A stretch of DNA of 64,000 nt, from NCBI RefSeq assembly GCF_007994075.1, contig NZ_VIWU01000001.1, forward strand, positions 4,216,001-4,280,000. The letters run 5' to 3'. The translations under genes were made by a program, and so were the position numbers. This document shows, piece by piece, positions 43,992 to 52,551 of this stretch. Numbering within the stretch: position 1 is the first letter of the stretch; each line of letters starts with the position of its first letter. The stretch is from Pseudonocardia hierapolitana. Lineage in GTDB: Bacteria; Actinomycetota; Actinomycetes; Mycobacteriales; Pseudonocardiaceae. Under the pieces are notes generated by a model. The model did no database searches, was not told the origin of the DNA, and worked only from the letters and a program-made list of their open reading frames with translations.

Positions 43992-45872
43992 CTACTGCGG
44001 GGTGGCCCAGGCGGGCACGACGCCGGCGTCGAGGTAGGACACCACCGCGATCGCGCCTGCCGCGGCCCAGGCCTGGGGGCGGCACGCCGTGGGGTAGCTG
44101 ACGGCCTCGCCGTCGATCTCGGCGTAGAGCTCGGGCAGTCGGTCGGCGAAGTCCCCGGCCGCGGCGACGAGGCCTTCACCGAGCGAGCGGGCGACCTCGT
44201 GCCGGCCGACGCCTGCGAGGCCGAGCACGGCGATCGCGGTGTCGTGGGGCCACACGGAGCCGCGGTGGTAGGTGAGCGGGTCGTAGCCGCCGTTGGTGCT
44301 CGACAGCGTGCGCAGGCCGCGGCCGCCGTCGAGGTCGGGGCGGGCGAGCCGGTCGGCCACGAGCTGGGCCTCGTCCGGGTCGAGGATCCCGGTGGTCAGC
44401 AGGTGGGCCATGTTCGACGCCGGTCCGGTGACCGCCCGTCCGTGCCCGTCGAGCGCGATGGCGGGGTAGCGGCCGTCCGGGTCGTCGATCCAGTAGGTCG
44501 CGCGGAACAGGGCGGCCAGCCGGTCGGCCCACTGCCGCCACTCGTCGGCGCCCGGCCGGTCGAACGCCGCGAGCACCGCGGCCCCACCGCGGGCCGCCGC
44601 GTACGCGTAGCCCTGCACCTCGCACAGCGCCAGTGGCTGGGCGGCGATCGTCCCGTCGGCCCAGCGCACGGCGCCCGGCGAGTCCTTCCACCCCTGGTTG
44701 GCCAGGCCGCTGCCGGACGAGCGGCGGTAGCTGAGGAACCCGTAGTCGCCCGCGGTGCGCTTGATCCAGCCGAGCGCGGCCTCCAGGTTCGGCAGCAGCG
44801 CGGCCACCTCCGCCTCGGGGAGGCCGGCCTGCCAGGCGTCGTGCAGCAGGCAGCACCACAGCGGCGTGGCGTCGACCGTGCCGTAGTAGCTCGGCGGCAG
44901 GTCCAGCCCGCCCGCCTGCAGCCCGTTCGGCCGGAACTCGTGGATGATCTTGCCGGGCTCCTCCTCGCCGCGCGGGTTGCTGACCCGACCCTGTCGCCGC
45001 GCCAGCACCCGCAGGGTGCCGCCGGCGAGCGTGGTGGACATCGGCAGCATCATCCGTGCCGTCCACAGCGAGTCGCGCCCGAACAGCGTGCAGAACCAGG
45101 GGCTCCCGGCCGCGGCGAACCGGTCGGCGGGGTCGATCGGGTCGGCGAGGAGCAGGCCGTCGAGATCGGCGAGGCTGCGCTGCACCAGGTCGCCACGCGG
45201 TCCGCCCACCGCGCGCTCGTCCAGCCGCCATTCGAGCGGGTCGGCCGTCCGGAAGTCCTCCGGCCCGGCCGGCGACGGCGTGAGGACGACCTGCAGCGCC
45301 CAGCGCGCGTCCGGGGTGAGGCGCAGCGGCCAGCTCAGCACGGCGTCGGGGCCGTCGGTGTCGATCTCGCCGGGAGCGGGCGCCGTGGTGAGCGAGGCGG
45401 CGACGTCGTGGCGGGACCACCGGATCTCGCCACCGTGGACTGTGGGCGGGACCTCCGAGAGCGGCGCGCCGGACTTGACCACCGGGGTGGCCGACAGGTC
45501 GCTGCGGGCGCGCAGGACCAGCCGTAGCTCGACCGGAGCGCTCCCGGAGTTGTGCAGGGTGATCTCCTCGACCGCCGTGCGATCGGCGATGCGGCGCTCG
45601 CGGCGCACCCGCACGCCGGGAAGTTCGCCCTCGAACGACGCGCGGCCGGCCCCATCGAGGCCGGCCGCCGCGAACTGCAGATCGACGCCCTGGACGTCGA
45701 TCTCCAGGCGGTTGCAGTAGCGGGTGTCGCCCACGTAGAAGCCCTGTGCGCCCTCGGGACGGACCTGGCCGTCGGGGTCGGAGAGCAGCTCCGCGGGCGC
45801 GGCGAGCACCGTGAGGAGGTGGTCGAGGGTGGTTTCGCCGGGCCGGTCCGTCGCCGGGCGTGTGGCGGTCAT
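43992..45872 (-). CDS. glycogen-debranching-type amylo-alpha-1,6-glucosidase family protein
   Basis: 626 aa. Residues about 1-220 form the N-terminal beta-rich debranching-enzyme domain (FYVGDTRYCNRLEI, VRVRRERRIADRTAVEEITLHN). The remainder is an (alpha/alpha)6 barrel: SPWFCTLFGRDSLWTARMMLP (about 270), GLANQGWKDSPGAVRWADG (about 410) and YDPLTYHRGSVWPHDTAIAVLG (about 545). The predicted substrate is an alpha-glucan or glucoside. It faces the ROK gene across the tandem repeat. No signal peptide, so cytoplasmic. Confidence 0.9.
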   Translation of the reverse strand: MTATRPATDRPGETTLDHLLTVLAAPAELLSDPDGQVRPEGAQGFYVGDTRYCNRLEIDVQGVDLQFAAAGLDGAGRASFEGELPGVRVRRERRIADRTAVEEITLHNSGSAPVELRLVLRARSDLSATPVVKSGAPLSEVPPTVHGGEIRWSRHDVAASLTTAPAPGEIDTDGPDAVLSWPLRLTPDARWALQVVLTPSPAGPEDFRTADPLEWRLDERAVGGPRGDLVQRSLADLDGLLLADPIDPADRFAAAGSPWFCTLFGRDSLWTARMMLPMSTTLAGGTLRVLARRQGRVSNPRGEEEPGKIIHEFRPNGLQAGGLDLPPSYYGTVDATPLWCCLLHDAWQAGLPEAEVAALLPNLEAALGWIKRTAGDYGFLSYRRSSGSGLANQGWKDSPGAVRWADGTIAAQPLALCEVQGYAYAAARGGAAVLAAFDRPGADEWRQWADRLAALFRATYWIDDPDGRYPAIALDGHGRAVTGPASNMAHLLTTGILDPDEAQLVADRLARPDLDGGRGLRTLSSTNGGYDPLTYHRGSVWPHDTAIAVLGLAGVGRHEVARSLGEGLVAAAGDFADRLPELYAEIDGEAVSYPTACRPQAWAAAGAIAVVSYLDAGVVPAWATPQ

Positions 45873-45972
45873 GTGATCAAAGCTCCTGGTCCGGGCACGC
45901 GTCGTGCCCCCCTCGTCGGGTCGACGCTACGCCTTGCGCCCGAAGCGGCGGCCGGGAGGGCAAGATCGCCCC

Positions 45973-46689
45973 ATGTCCGAACCATTCCAGCCGTTCCCGG
46001 AGGAGTTCGAGCGCGGGCTCGCCGTCGTCGCCCATCCTGACGACCTCGAGTACGGCGGCGCGGCCGCCGTCGCGCGCTGGACCGCACAAGGCCGTCACAT
46101 CGCCTACCTCCTCGTCACCCGCGGAGAAGCGGGGATCGACACGCTGCCGCCTGCCGAGTGCGGACCGCTGCGGGAGGCCGAGCAGCGCGCGGCAGCGGCG
46201 GAGGTCGGCGTCGACGTCGTGGAGTTCCTCGACCACCCGGACGGGCTGATCACCTACGGGGTGCCGCTTCGCCGTGACATCGCGGCCGCGATCCGCAGGC
46301 ACCGCCCCGATTTGGTGATCACGGTGAACCACCACGACACCTTCCCGGGCGGGCACTACAACATGGCCGATCACCGGGCGGTCGGGCAGGCCACCCTCGA
46401 CGCCGTGCGGGACGCGGCCAACCGCTGGCTGTTCCCCGAGGTCGGCGAGCCGTGGAGCGGTGTGCGCCAGGTGCTGGTCATGGCCTCGCCGCTGTCCGGG
46501 CACGCCGTGGACGTCGAGGAGCACTTCGACCGCGGGGTGGCGTCGCTGCGCGCCCACAGGGCCTACCTGGAGGCGCTCGGCGGGCCGATGGGCGACGCGG
46601 AGACGTTCCTGCGCGGGGCCGCCGAGGAAGCCGCCGCCCGCCTGCCCGGGTCCCGCCTCGCCACCGCCTTCCAGGTCATCCCGGCCTAG
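45973..46689 (+). CDS. PIG-L/LmbE-family deacetylase
   Basis: 238 aa zinc hydrolase. Zinc motif AHPDDLEYGGA (about residue 21) and NHHDTFPGGHYNMADHRAVG (about 120). The family includes mycothiol MshB and Mca, GlcNAc-PI and other N-acetyl deacetylases. This is a single LmbE domain and the substrate is unknown. The ATG at 45973 was chosen by homology-like N-terminus. Its stop codon is embedded in the menD -10-like box. Confidence 0.91.
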   Translation: MSEPFQPFPEEFERGLAVVAHPDDLEYGGAAAVARWTAQGRHIAYLLVTRGEAGIDTLPPAECGPLREAEQRAAAAEVGVDVVEFLDHPDGLITYGVPLRRDIAAAIRRHRPDLVITVNHHDTFPGGHYNMADHRAVGQATLDAVRDAANRWLFPEVGEPWSGVRQVLVMASPLSGHAVDVEEHFDRGVASLRAHRAYLEALGGPMGDAETFLRGAAEEAAARLPGSRLATAFQVIPA

Positions 46690-46700
46690 GCTCACGTCTC

Positions 46701-48320
46701 GTGAACCCGTCGACGACCCACGCGCGGCTGGTCGTCGACGAGCTGGTCCGCTGCGGCGTCACCGACGCGGTGCTGTGCCCCGGGTCCCGCAACGCACCGT
46801 TGTCGTTCGCCCTGCACGCCGCGGACGCGGCCGGCCGGCTGCGGCTGCACGTCCGGATCGACGAGCGCACGGCCGGTTTCCTCGCGCTCGGGATCGCGTT
46901 GCGGTCGGGGCGCCCGGTGCCGGTCTGCACGACGTCGGGCACGGCCGTGGCGAACCTGCATCCCGCGGTGCTGGAGGCGTCGTACGCGGGCGTTCCGCTG
47001 GTGGTGCTGAGCGCCGACCGGCCGCCGGACGTGATCGGCACCGGGGCCAGCCAGACGATCGAGCAGGCCGGGCTGTTCGGCGGCGCGGTGCGGCTGGCCG
47101 TGAACGCGGCGGTGGACGGCGATCCCGCCCGGCTGCGCTCGTTCGTCGACCGGCTGGTCGCCGCGGCCACCGGGGCGCCGCCCGGCCCCGTGCACCTGAA
47201 CCTCCCCTTCGCCGAGCCCCTGGTGCCCGACGGCCCCGGCGAAGCTCCCGCGGGCCGGCCGGACGGCCGGCCGCGGACGCGGGTGGCGCCGGTCGCCCGC
47301 CATGCGGGACCGCTGCCGCTCGACCCGTCGGCCCCCACGCTGGTCATCGCCGGTCACGGCGCGCCGGACGGCCTGCTCGACCTGCCGGTCCCGGTGGTCG
47401 CCGAACCCGCGTCAGCGGCCTGGCGAGCAGCGGTGCGCACCGGCCCGTGGCTGCTCGGGGCCGTCCCCGCGCTGCGGCCGGCCCAGGTGGTGGTGGCGGG
47501 GCGTCCCACGCTGCACCGTCCCGTTCAGCGGCTACTCGCCGACCCGGACGTCGCGGTCCACGTGCTCGCCGATCCCCGCGGCCTGCCATGGACCGACGTC
47601 GCGGGCAGCGTCCGCGCGATCGGGAGCCTTCCGCCGCTGCGCCCCGACCGGTCGTGGACCGACCGGTGGCGCGCCGCGGACGCCGCCGCGGCGGACGCCC
47701 TCGACAAGGCGCTCGACGACCCCGCCGCGCCCGGTGGGCTGCGCCTGGCCCGCGAGCTGGTGGCTGCGCTGCCGCCCGGCGCGCAGCTGGTGCTCGGCTC
47801 GTCCAACCCGGTGCGCGACGTCGCGCTCGCCGCCGTGCCGCGCCGCGACCTCACGGTGCTCGCGAACCGGGGTGTCGCCGGCATCGACGGCACGGTCTCG
47901 ACGGCCGTCGGTGCCGCACTCGTGCACGACGGGCCCGCGTACGTGCTGCTCGGCGACCTCACGCTCCTGCACGACACCACCGGCCTCGTCCTCGGTCCGG
48001 ACGAGCCGCGCCCCGACCTCACGATCGTGGTGCTCAACGACGACGGCGGCGGCATCTTCGAGCTGCTGGAGCAGGGTGCCCCGGAACACGCCGCCGCGTT
48101 CGAGCGGGTGTTCGGCACGCCGCACGGCGTCGACCTGGCCGCCCTGTGCGCGGCGACCGGCACCGGTCACGTGCAGGTGGAGCTGCCGGACCTCGCCGAC
48201 GCGCTCGCCCCGGCGCCCGGGCTGCGGGTCGTCGAGGTGCGCGCCGGGCGCCGCGAGCTACGGGAAGGACACGCGAAGCTCCGCGCGGCCGTCGACGCGG
48301 TACTGACGGAGGTCTACTGA
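46701..48320 (+). CDS. menD: SEPHCHC synthase (menaquinone biosynthesis)
   Basis: 539 aa ThDP enzyme making 2-succinyl-5-enolpyruvyl-6-hydroxy-3-cyclohexene-1-carboxylate from isochorismate and 2-oxoglutarate. CPGSRNAPLSFAL near residue 26, the ThDP Glu in RIDERTAGFLALG (about 54), TTSGTAVANLHPAV (about 78), and the Mg-ThDP motif LGDLTLLHDTTGL (about 415) with NDDGGGIFELLEQG. GTG start; TAGGCT at 46687-46692 overlaps the deacetylase stop and gives a leaderless spacing of 8 nt. Confidence 0.97.
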   Translation: MNPSTTHARLVVDELVRCGVTDAVLCPGSRNAPLSFALHAADAAGRLRLHVRIDERTAGFLALGIALRSGRPVPVCTTSGTAVANLHPAVLEASYAGVPLVVLSADRPPDVIGTGASQTIEQAGLFGGAVRLAVNAAVDGDPARLRSFVDRLVAAATGAPPGPVHLNLPFAEPLVPDGPGEAPAGRPDGRPRTRVAPVARHAGPLPLDPSAPTLVIAGHGAPDGLLDLPVPVVAEPASAAWRAAVRTGPWLLGAVPALRPAQVVVAGRPTLHRPVQRLLADPDVAVHVLADPRGLPWTDVAGSVRAIGSLPPLRPDRSWTDRWRAADAAAADALDKALDDPAAPGGLRLARELVAALPPGAQLVLGSSNPVRDVALAAVPRRDLTVLANRGVAGIDGTVSTAVGAALVHDGPAYVLLGDLTLLHDTTGLVLGPDEPRPDLTIVVLNDDGGGIFELLEQGAPEHAAAFERVFGTPHGVDLAALCAATGTGHVQVELPDLADALAPAPGLRVVEVRAGRRELREGHAKLRAAVDAVLTEVY

Positions 48321-48344
48321 GCCTGCCAGACGGCTCGGTCGCTG

Positions 48345-48399
48345 GTTCAGGAAAGCCACATTCAGGGCCTTGTGGTTCCTGAATGTGGCTTTCCTGAAC
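48345..48399. terminator. 22-bp-arm palindrome between convergent menD and pfkB, copy 2
   Basis: Arms 48345-48366 and 48378-48399 are perfect reverse complements with an 11-nt loop. The arm sequence matches 22 of the 24 bases of each arm of the palindrome at 1597-1651. Position between converging genes suits a bidirectional terminator. Confidence 0.9.
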
Positions 48400-48421
48400 T
48401 CGGGCCGGCCTTCCGCCCGGT

Positions 48422-49345
48422 TCAGGAGGTCGTCGCCAGAAGCAGGTCCACCTCTTCGCGGGTGGGTGCGGTGGCGGGGCCGGGACGCGTCACGGCGAGG
48501 GCGGCCGCCGCGTTCGCGCGGGTCGCGGCGCCGACGAGGTCCGCCCCGAGCAGGAGCTCGGCGGCGAGCACACCGCAGTGCGCGTCGCCCGCCCCCGTGG
48601 TGTCGACGGTCTCGACCGGGATGCCGGGGACGTGCGTCGTGGTGCCGTCGCGGGTGACGAGGCAACCCGCCGCGCCGTCGCGCACGATCACGGCCGCCGA
48701 CGGGGGAAGGCGCCTGGCGAGCTTCGCCGAGGCCTCCCGGCGGTCGGTCTCGCCGGTGAGGATGCGTGCCTCGCGGGCGTTCGCGGAGAGGATCGACGTG
48801 CGTTCCAGGAGCCGGGTCCAGGCGGTGGGGTCGATCTCCCCGACGAGCGGCCCGGGGTCGACCAGCACCGTCGGGCCGTCGAGGGTGGCGAGCCGGTCGA
48901 GCAGGACGGCCGCCTTGTCCGGGACGAGCAGGCTGTAGCCGCTCACGTACACCACGTCCGCGGCGGTGACCGGTACGGCCGCGAGCGCGGCGGCGTCGAC
49001 GGTCGACTCGGCCCCGCTGCCCGTCACGAACGTGCGCTCGCCGGTGCCGTCCACGAGCACGACGCAGATCCCGGTGTCCGATCCCGGGGTGGGCGGGAGC
49101 GCTGTCGTGATGCCCTCGGCGGCCATGGCGGCGCGCGCGAGGTCGCCGAACCGGCCGCCGCCGTGCCCGCCCGCGTACACGACCTCGGCCCCGGCCCGCG
49201 CGGCCGCGGCCATGACGTTGAACCCGCCGCCGGGCTGCAGGTCGGTGTGCGAGGCGAACACGTCCCCGCCGACCGGCGGCAGCCCCTTCACCCGCATCAC
49301 CAGGTCGAGGATCACCTGCCCGGTGTGGATCAGCCGGCCGGTCAT
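48422..49345 (-). CDS. PfkB-family carbohydrate kinase
   Basis: 307 aa ribokinase-fold kinase. GGGFNVMAAAARAGAEVVYAG (about 40) and the catalytic DTTGAGDAHCG (about 248) are diagnostic. It probably phosphorylates a pentose or nucleoside. It ends a four-gene operon with GntR, an ADP-ribosylglycohydrolase-like enzyme and an NCS1 permease, overlapping the permease stop by 4 bp, so its substrate is probably the product of the other two. Confidence 0.92.
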   Translation of the reverse strand: MTGRLIHTGQVILDLVMRVKGLPPVGGDVFASHTDLQPGGGFNVMAAAARAGAEVVYAGGHGGGRFGDLARAAMAAEGITTALPPTPGSDTGICVVLVDGTGERTFVTGSGAESTVDAAALAAVPVTAADVVYVSGYSLLVPDKAAVLLDRLATLDGPTVLVDPGPLVGEIDPTAWTRLLERTSILSANAREARILTGETDRREASAKLARRLPPSAAVIVRDGAAGCLVTRDGTTTHVPGIPVETVDTTGAGDAHCGVLAAELLLGADLVGAATRANAAAALAVTRPGPATAPTREEVDLLLATTS

Positions 49346-50781
49346 CGCCGGGCCCCGCCCAGCCCGCCGTAGATCCCTGCGGCCACGACGAAGGTGACCA
49401 CCCAGCCGAGCCCGTTCTCCCCGAGCCAGCTCCCGGCGAGCGGTCCGCTGAACCACGGCGCGTCCGACGGGCCGGCGGTGACGAACAGGTAGCCGGCGAC
49501 GATCGCGGCGGCCCATGCCGTGACGGCCCGCCACTCGACACCGCCGCGGTACCAGTACGCGCTGGTCCGGCGCACGTCCATCAGCGCGACCGGGTCGTAG
49601 TGCTCGCGGCGGAGCATGTCGGTGGCGAATACACCGACCCAGGCCGTGATCGGTACGGCGAGGAGGCTGATGAACGCGATGAACGGGCCGTAGAAGTCGT
49701 CGGCGACGAGGATGAAGTAGATCGCCCCGACGAACGTCACCACCACGTCGACGACCACGGCGTACACGCGCGGCATCCGCAGGCCGAGCGTCAGGGTGGT
49801 GAGCCCCGCGGAGTAGACGGACAGGTGGTTGGACAGCAGCAGCCCGCCGAACGCCGCCACCAGGTACGGCACCGCCATCCAGGTCGGCAGCATGGCGCGG
49901 ATGGCGGCCACCGGGTCGCCCGCGTCGGCCAGCGACGGGTCGCCCGCGGCGAGCATGCTTCCCAGGGAAATGAGGAGCACCAGCGGGATGCCCGCCCCCG
50001 CGGCCGCCGAGAGCACCAGCGAGCCTGCCTTCACGCCGGGTGCCTGGTAGCGCGAGACGTCGGCCGACGCGTTCGCCCACCCGATGCCGGTGCCGGCCGC
50101 GATGATGCCGACGCCCGCGATCATCGTGCCGACGGGCGCGGGGGTGGCCGCGCCGACGGCCGCCCAGTCGACGGTGGCGACGAGGAAGGCGCCGACCACG
50201 ATGTTGAGCGCGCCGAACACCCAGGTCGCCCAGCGCTGCACGGACACGAGCACGGCGTGCCCCAGCCCGGACACGACCACCGTGAGCAGCACGAACACCG
50301 TGATGCACGCGACGGTCAGCCAGGGGTGGTCGGTGGCGGCCGGGCTGGCGCCGAACAGGATCGTGCACAGCGAGAGCAGCGCGAACGCCGCCGTAGTCGT
50401 GTTGACCGTCTCCCAGCCCAGCCGGGAGATCAGCGAGACGGCGGTGGGGCCGATGTTGCCGCGCGCCCCGAACACGGCCCGCGACAGCGTGAGGCCGGGG
50501 GCGCCGCCGCGGCGGCCTGCGATCGACACCGCCCCGACGATCGCGAACGAGCCGACCGAGCCGATGGCCGCGACGACCACCGCCTGCCACACGGTGAGCC
50601 CCAGCGCCACGAGGGTGGCGCCCAGCGGCAGGCCGAGGATCGAGATGTTGGCGGCGAACCACACCCAGAACAGCTGGGCGGGGCGCCCGTGACGCTCGTC
50701 GGCGGGCACCGGCTCGATGCCGCGCGTCTCGAGCGCGGCTTCGACCCTCCCGGTGCTGGGGCCTTCGCTGGTGGTGGTCAT
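49342..50781 (-). CDS. NCS1-family nucleobase/nucleoside permease
   Basis: 479 aa, about 12 helices. Typical NCS1 features: FWVWFAANISILGLPLGATL (helix 1, about 35-55), GLTLSRAVFGARGNIGP (about 85) and TGIGWANASADVSRYQ (about 230). Cytosine/purine/allantoin-like substrate, driven by Na+ or H+. 4-bp overlaps with both neighbouring genes. Confidence 0.93.
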   Translation of the reverse strand: MTTTSEGPSTGRVEAALETRGIEPVPADERHGRPAQLFWVWFAANISILGLPLGATLVALGLTVWQAVVVAAIGSVGSFAIVGAVSIAGRRGGAPGLTLSRAVFGARGNIGPTAVSLISRLGWETVNTTTAAFALLSLCTILFGASPAATDHPWLTVACITVFVLLTVVVSGLGHAVLVSVQRWATWVFGALNIVVGAFLVATVDWAAVGAATPAPVGTMIAGVGIIAAGTGIGWANASADVSRYQAPGVKAGSLVLSAAAGAGIPLVLLISLGSMLAAGDPSLADAGDPVAAIRAMLPTWMAVPYLVAAFGGLLLSNHLSVYSAGLTTLTLGLRMPRVYAVVVDVVVTFVGAIYFILVADDFYGPFIAFISLLAVPITAWVGVFATDMLRREHYDPVALMDVRRTSAYWYRGGVEWRAVTAWAAAIVAGYLFVTAGPSDAPWFSGPLAGSWLGENGLGWVVTFVVAAGIYGGLGGARR

Positions 50782-51812
50782 GTCGAGCTCCCGTGCCGGA
50801 GTTGGAGCAGCCCGTCGGCGACGGGTGCCGGATCGAGGCCGTTGACCCGCAGGACCGTGTCGAGCAGGTCCGCGGGCAGCCCGCCCACGCCGTGGTGCGC
50901 GCCGAGCACGGCGCCGCAGATCGCGGCGACCGTGTCGGTGTCGCCGCCGATCTCGGCCGCGAGGGTGAGCGCTTCGAGGGGGGCGTCGCCGAGCGCCTCG
51001 GCGAGCGCGAACGCCGCCACCACCGACTCCTGCGCCGCCACGGACGTGCCGATCACGTCCGCGACGGCGTCGGCGAGGTCGGCGCGGCCCCGGCCGCGGA
51101 CGAAGCCGCGGGCCCAGCGGATGCGGGCGGCGATGTCGCCGCCCGCGGCCCAGTGGCCGCGCCGCGCACCGGCGGCCGCGGCGTGCTCGGCGGCGTCGAG
51201 TGCGCTGCTCAGGCCCTCGCCCGCGACGCCTGTGGAGACGGCCGCGGCCACCGCGGCGGCCGCGGCGATCCCGATGGAGGAGTTGTGGGTCACCCGGCTG
51301 GCCTGCACGACGGCGTCGAGCAGCGCGTCGTGGTCCGACACCGGCACGGCGATCCCCACGGGTGCCACCCGCATCGCGGCCCCGTTGGTGGTGCCGTCGC
51401 GACCGGCCTCGTCCGGCGCCTCGCCCGCCCGCAGGCGCTGGATCGCGCGCTTGGTCGACGGGCCGAGCAGGTCCGCCGAGCCACGGCGGACCATGTCGGC
51501 CTCCCACCGCTCCAGCGCGTCCGCGAACGCGGTCGCGTCGACGCGGCCGGCCCCGTCGATCAGCAGCCCGGCGAGCAGCAGCGCCTGCTCCGTGTCGTCG
51601 GTGACCGAGCCCGCCGGCATCCCCGGCGCGATCGGCTGGTCGGGGGCGGCGTCGAGCAGCGTGGTCACGCGCCCGTACCGCGAGGTGATCCACTCCCGCG
51701 ACATCGACTGCGTGGGCATGCCCAGCGCGTCGCCGAGGGCGAGTCCGGCGAGCGCGCCGATCGCCCGGTCCCGCTCGCGCTGTGACATCGATTCGCTCGC
51801 AAGCTGGCTCAT
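50778..51812 (-). CDS. ADP-ribosylglycohydrolase-fold protein
   Basis: 344 aa. Metal ligands of the DraG fold are present: GLALGDALGMPTQ (about 25), SVTDDTEQALLLAG (about 70) and AEIGGDTDTVAAICGAVLGA (about 287). In this fold enzymes cleave N- or O-glycosidic bonds to ribose. In the operon with an NCS1 permease and a PfkB kinase it may act on an imported nucleoside rather than protein ADP-ribose. ATG at 51812 or the internal ATG at 51788 (MSQRERDRAIG) could both be used. Confidence 0.92.
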   Translation of the reverse strand: MSQLASESMSQRERDRAIGALAGLALGDALGMPTQSMSREWITSRYGRVTTLLDAAPDQPIAPGMPAGSVTDDTEQALLLAGLLIDGAGRVDATAFADALERWEADMVRRGSADLLGPSTKRAIQRLRAGEAPDEAGRDGTTNGAAMRVAPVGIAVPVSDHDALLDAVVQASRVTHNSSIGIAAAAAVAAAVSTGVAGEGLSSALDAAEHAAAAGARRGHWAAGGDIAARIRWARGFVRGRGRADLADAVADVIGTSVAAQESVVAAFALAEALGDAPLEALTLAAEIGGDTDTVAAICGAVLGAHHGVGGLPADLLDTVLRVNGLDPAPVADGLLQLRHGSST

Positions 51813-52510
51813 CGATCGCCGAACGTCAGGTGGAACCGGAACCGCGCCGGGTCCAGCAAGCTCTCGACGTGCTCGACGAGGTTTCCGTCGCTGGTCAGCG
51901 TGGTGCGGGTCGAGTGGAGGAACAGCTCACCGGTTCTGCGTTCGAGCAGGGCGGCGGCCTCCTCGTCGAGGGGGACGGTCGAGATCCACTGCTCGCCGTT
52001 CGTGCCGCTCAGCCCGGCAGCCCGCAGCGTCGCCGTGATCGAGCCGTCGACGAGGCCGCGCACGGGCAGGTCGGCGAGCGCGCCGGTGGCCGGAACCGCG
52101 GACGTCTCCAGGGAGACCGGGCCGGCCGCCGTCCGGCGCAGCCGCCGGATGGTGACGAGCGGGCCGTGGCGATCGACGAGATCCGCGGCCCCGCCCCGCT
52201 CGATGCCGAGCAGCTCCACGGTGACGTCCGACCCGGCGTCGGCGAGGGCGCGGGCCCAGCCGACGCTCTGGTCGAGCGCCACGCCGTCGAACGTGACGAA
52301 CGAACCGACGCCGGTCTCGGTGGCGATCAGGTTGCGGCGCTGCAGCTCCGACAGGGCGCTGCGGACGGTGCCGCGGCTGACCTGGTAGCTCGCCGCCAGC
52401 TGGTTCTCACCCGGCAGCCGCTCGCCGCGGGCCAGTCGGCCGGAGCGGATCCGCTCGGTCAGGTCCTCGACCAACCGGGACCGCTTGCTGAACCCCACCT
52501 GTCCAGTCAT
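51809..52510 (-). CDS. GntR/HutC-family regulator (UTRA domain)
   Basis: 233 aa. The N-terminal winged HTH (about 10-70) reads LPGENQLAASYQVSRGTVRSALSEL; a UTRA ligand domain follows (about 85-230). Probably represses its operon until a nucleoside-like ligand binds. Start ATG at 52510, adjacent to a 12-bp palindrome. Confidence 0.92.
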   Translation of the reverse strand: MTGQVGFSKRSRLVEDLTERIRSGRLARGERLPGENQLAASYQVSRGTVRSALSELQRRNLIATETGVGSFVTFDGVALDQSVGWARALADAGSDVTVELLGIERGGAADLVDRHGPLVTIRRLRRTAAGPVSLETSAVPATGALADLPVRGLVDGSITATLRAAGLSGTNGEQWISTVPLDEEAAALLERRTGELFLHSTRTTLTSDGNLVEHVESLLDPARFRFHLTFGDR

Positions 52511-52513
52511 GTA

Positions 52514-52525
52514 CATACATGTATG
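52514..52525. promoter_or_regulatory. CATACATGTATG palindrome, candidate GntR operator
   Basis: Perfect 12-bp palindrome 3 bp upstream of the GntR start, within an AT-rich stretch (TCATGTACATACATGTATGCCATG) that stands out in this GC-rich window. GntR/HutC sites are often GT-N-TA-N-AC-like; this fits autoregulation. Confidence 0.7.
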
Positions 52526-52551
52526 CCATGAGGAGCGGGTTTGTCCAGCAG

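Noticed and set aside
36000..46000. Secondary-metabolite gene cluster
   Set aside because: No polyketide, peptide synthetase or terpene synthase genes. Contents are sugar catabolism and transport.
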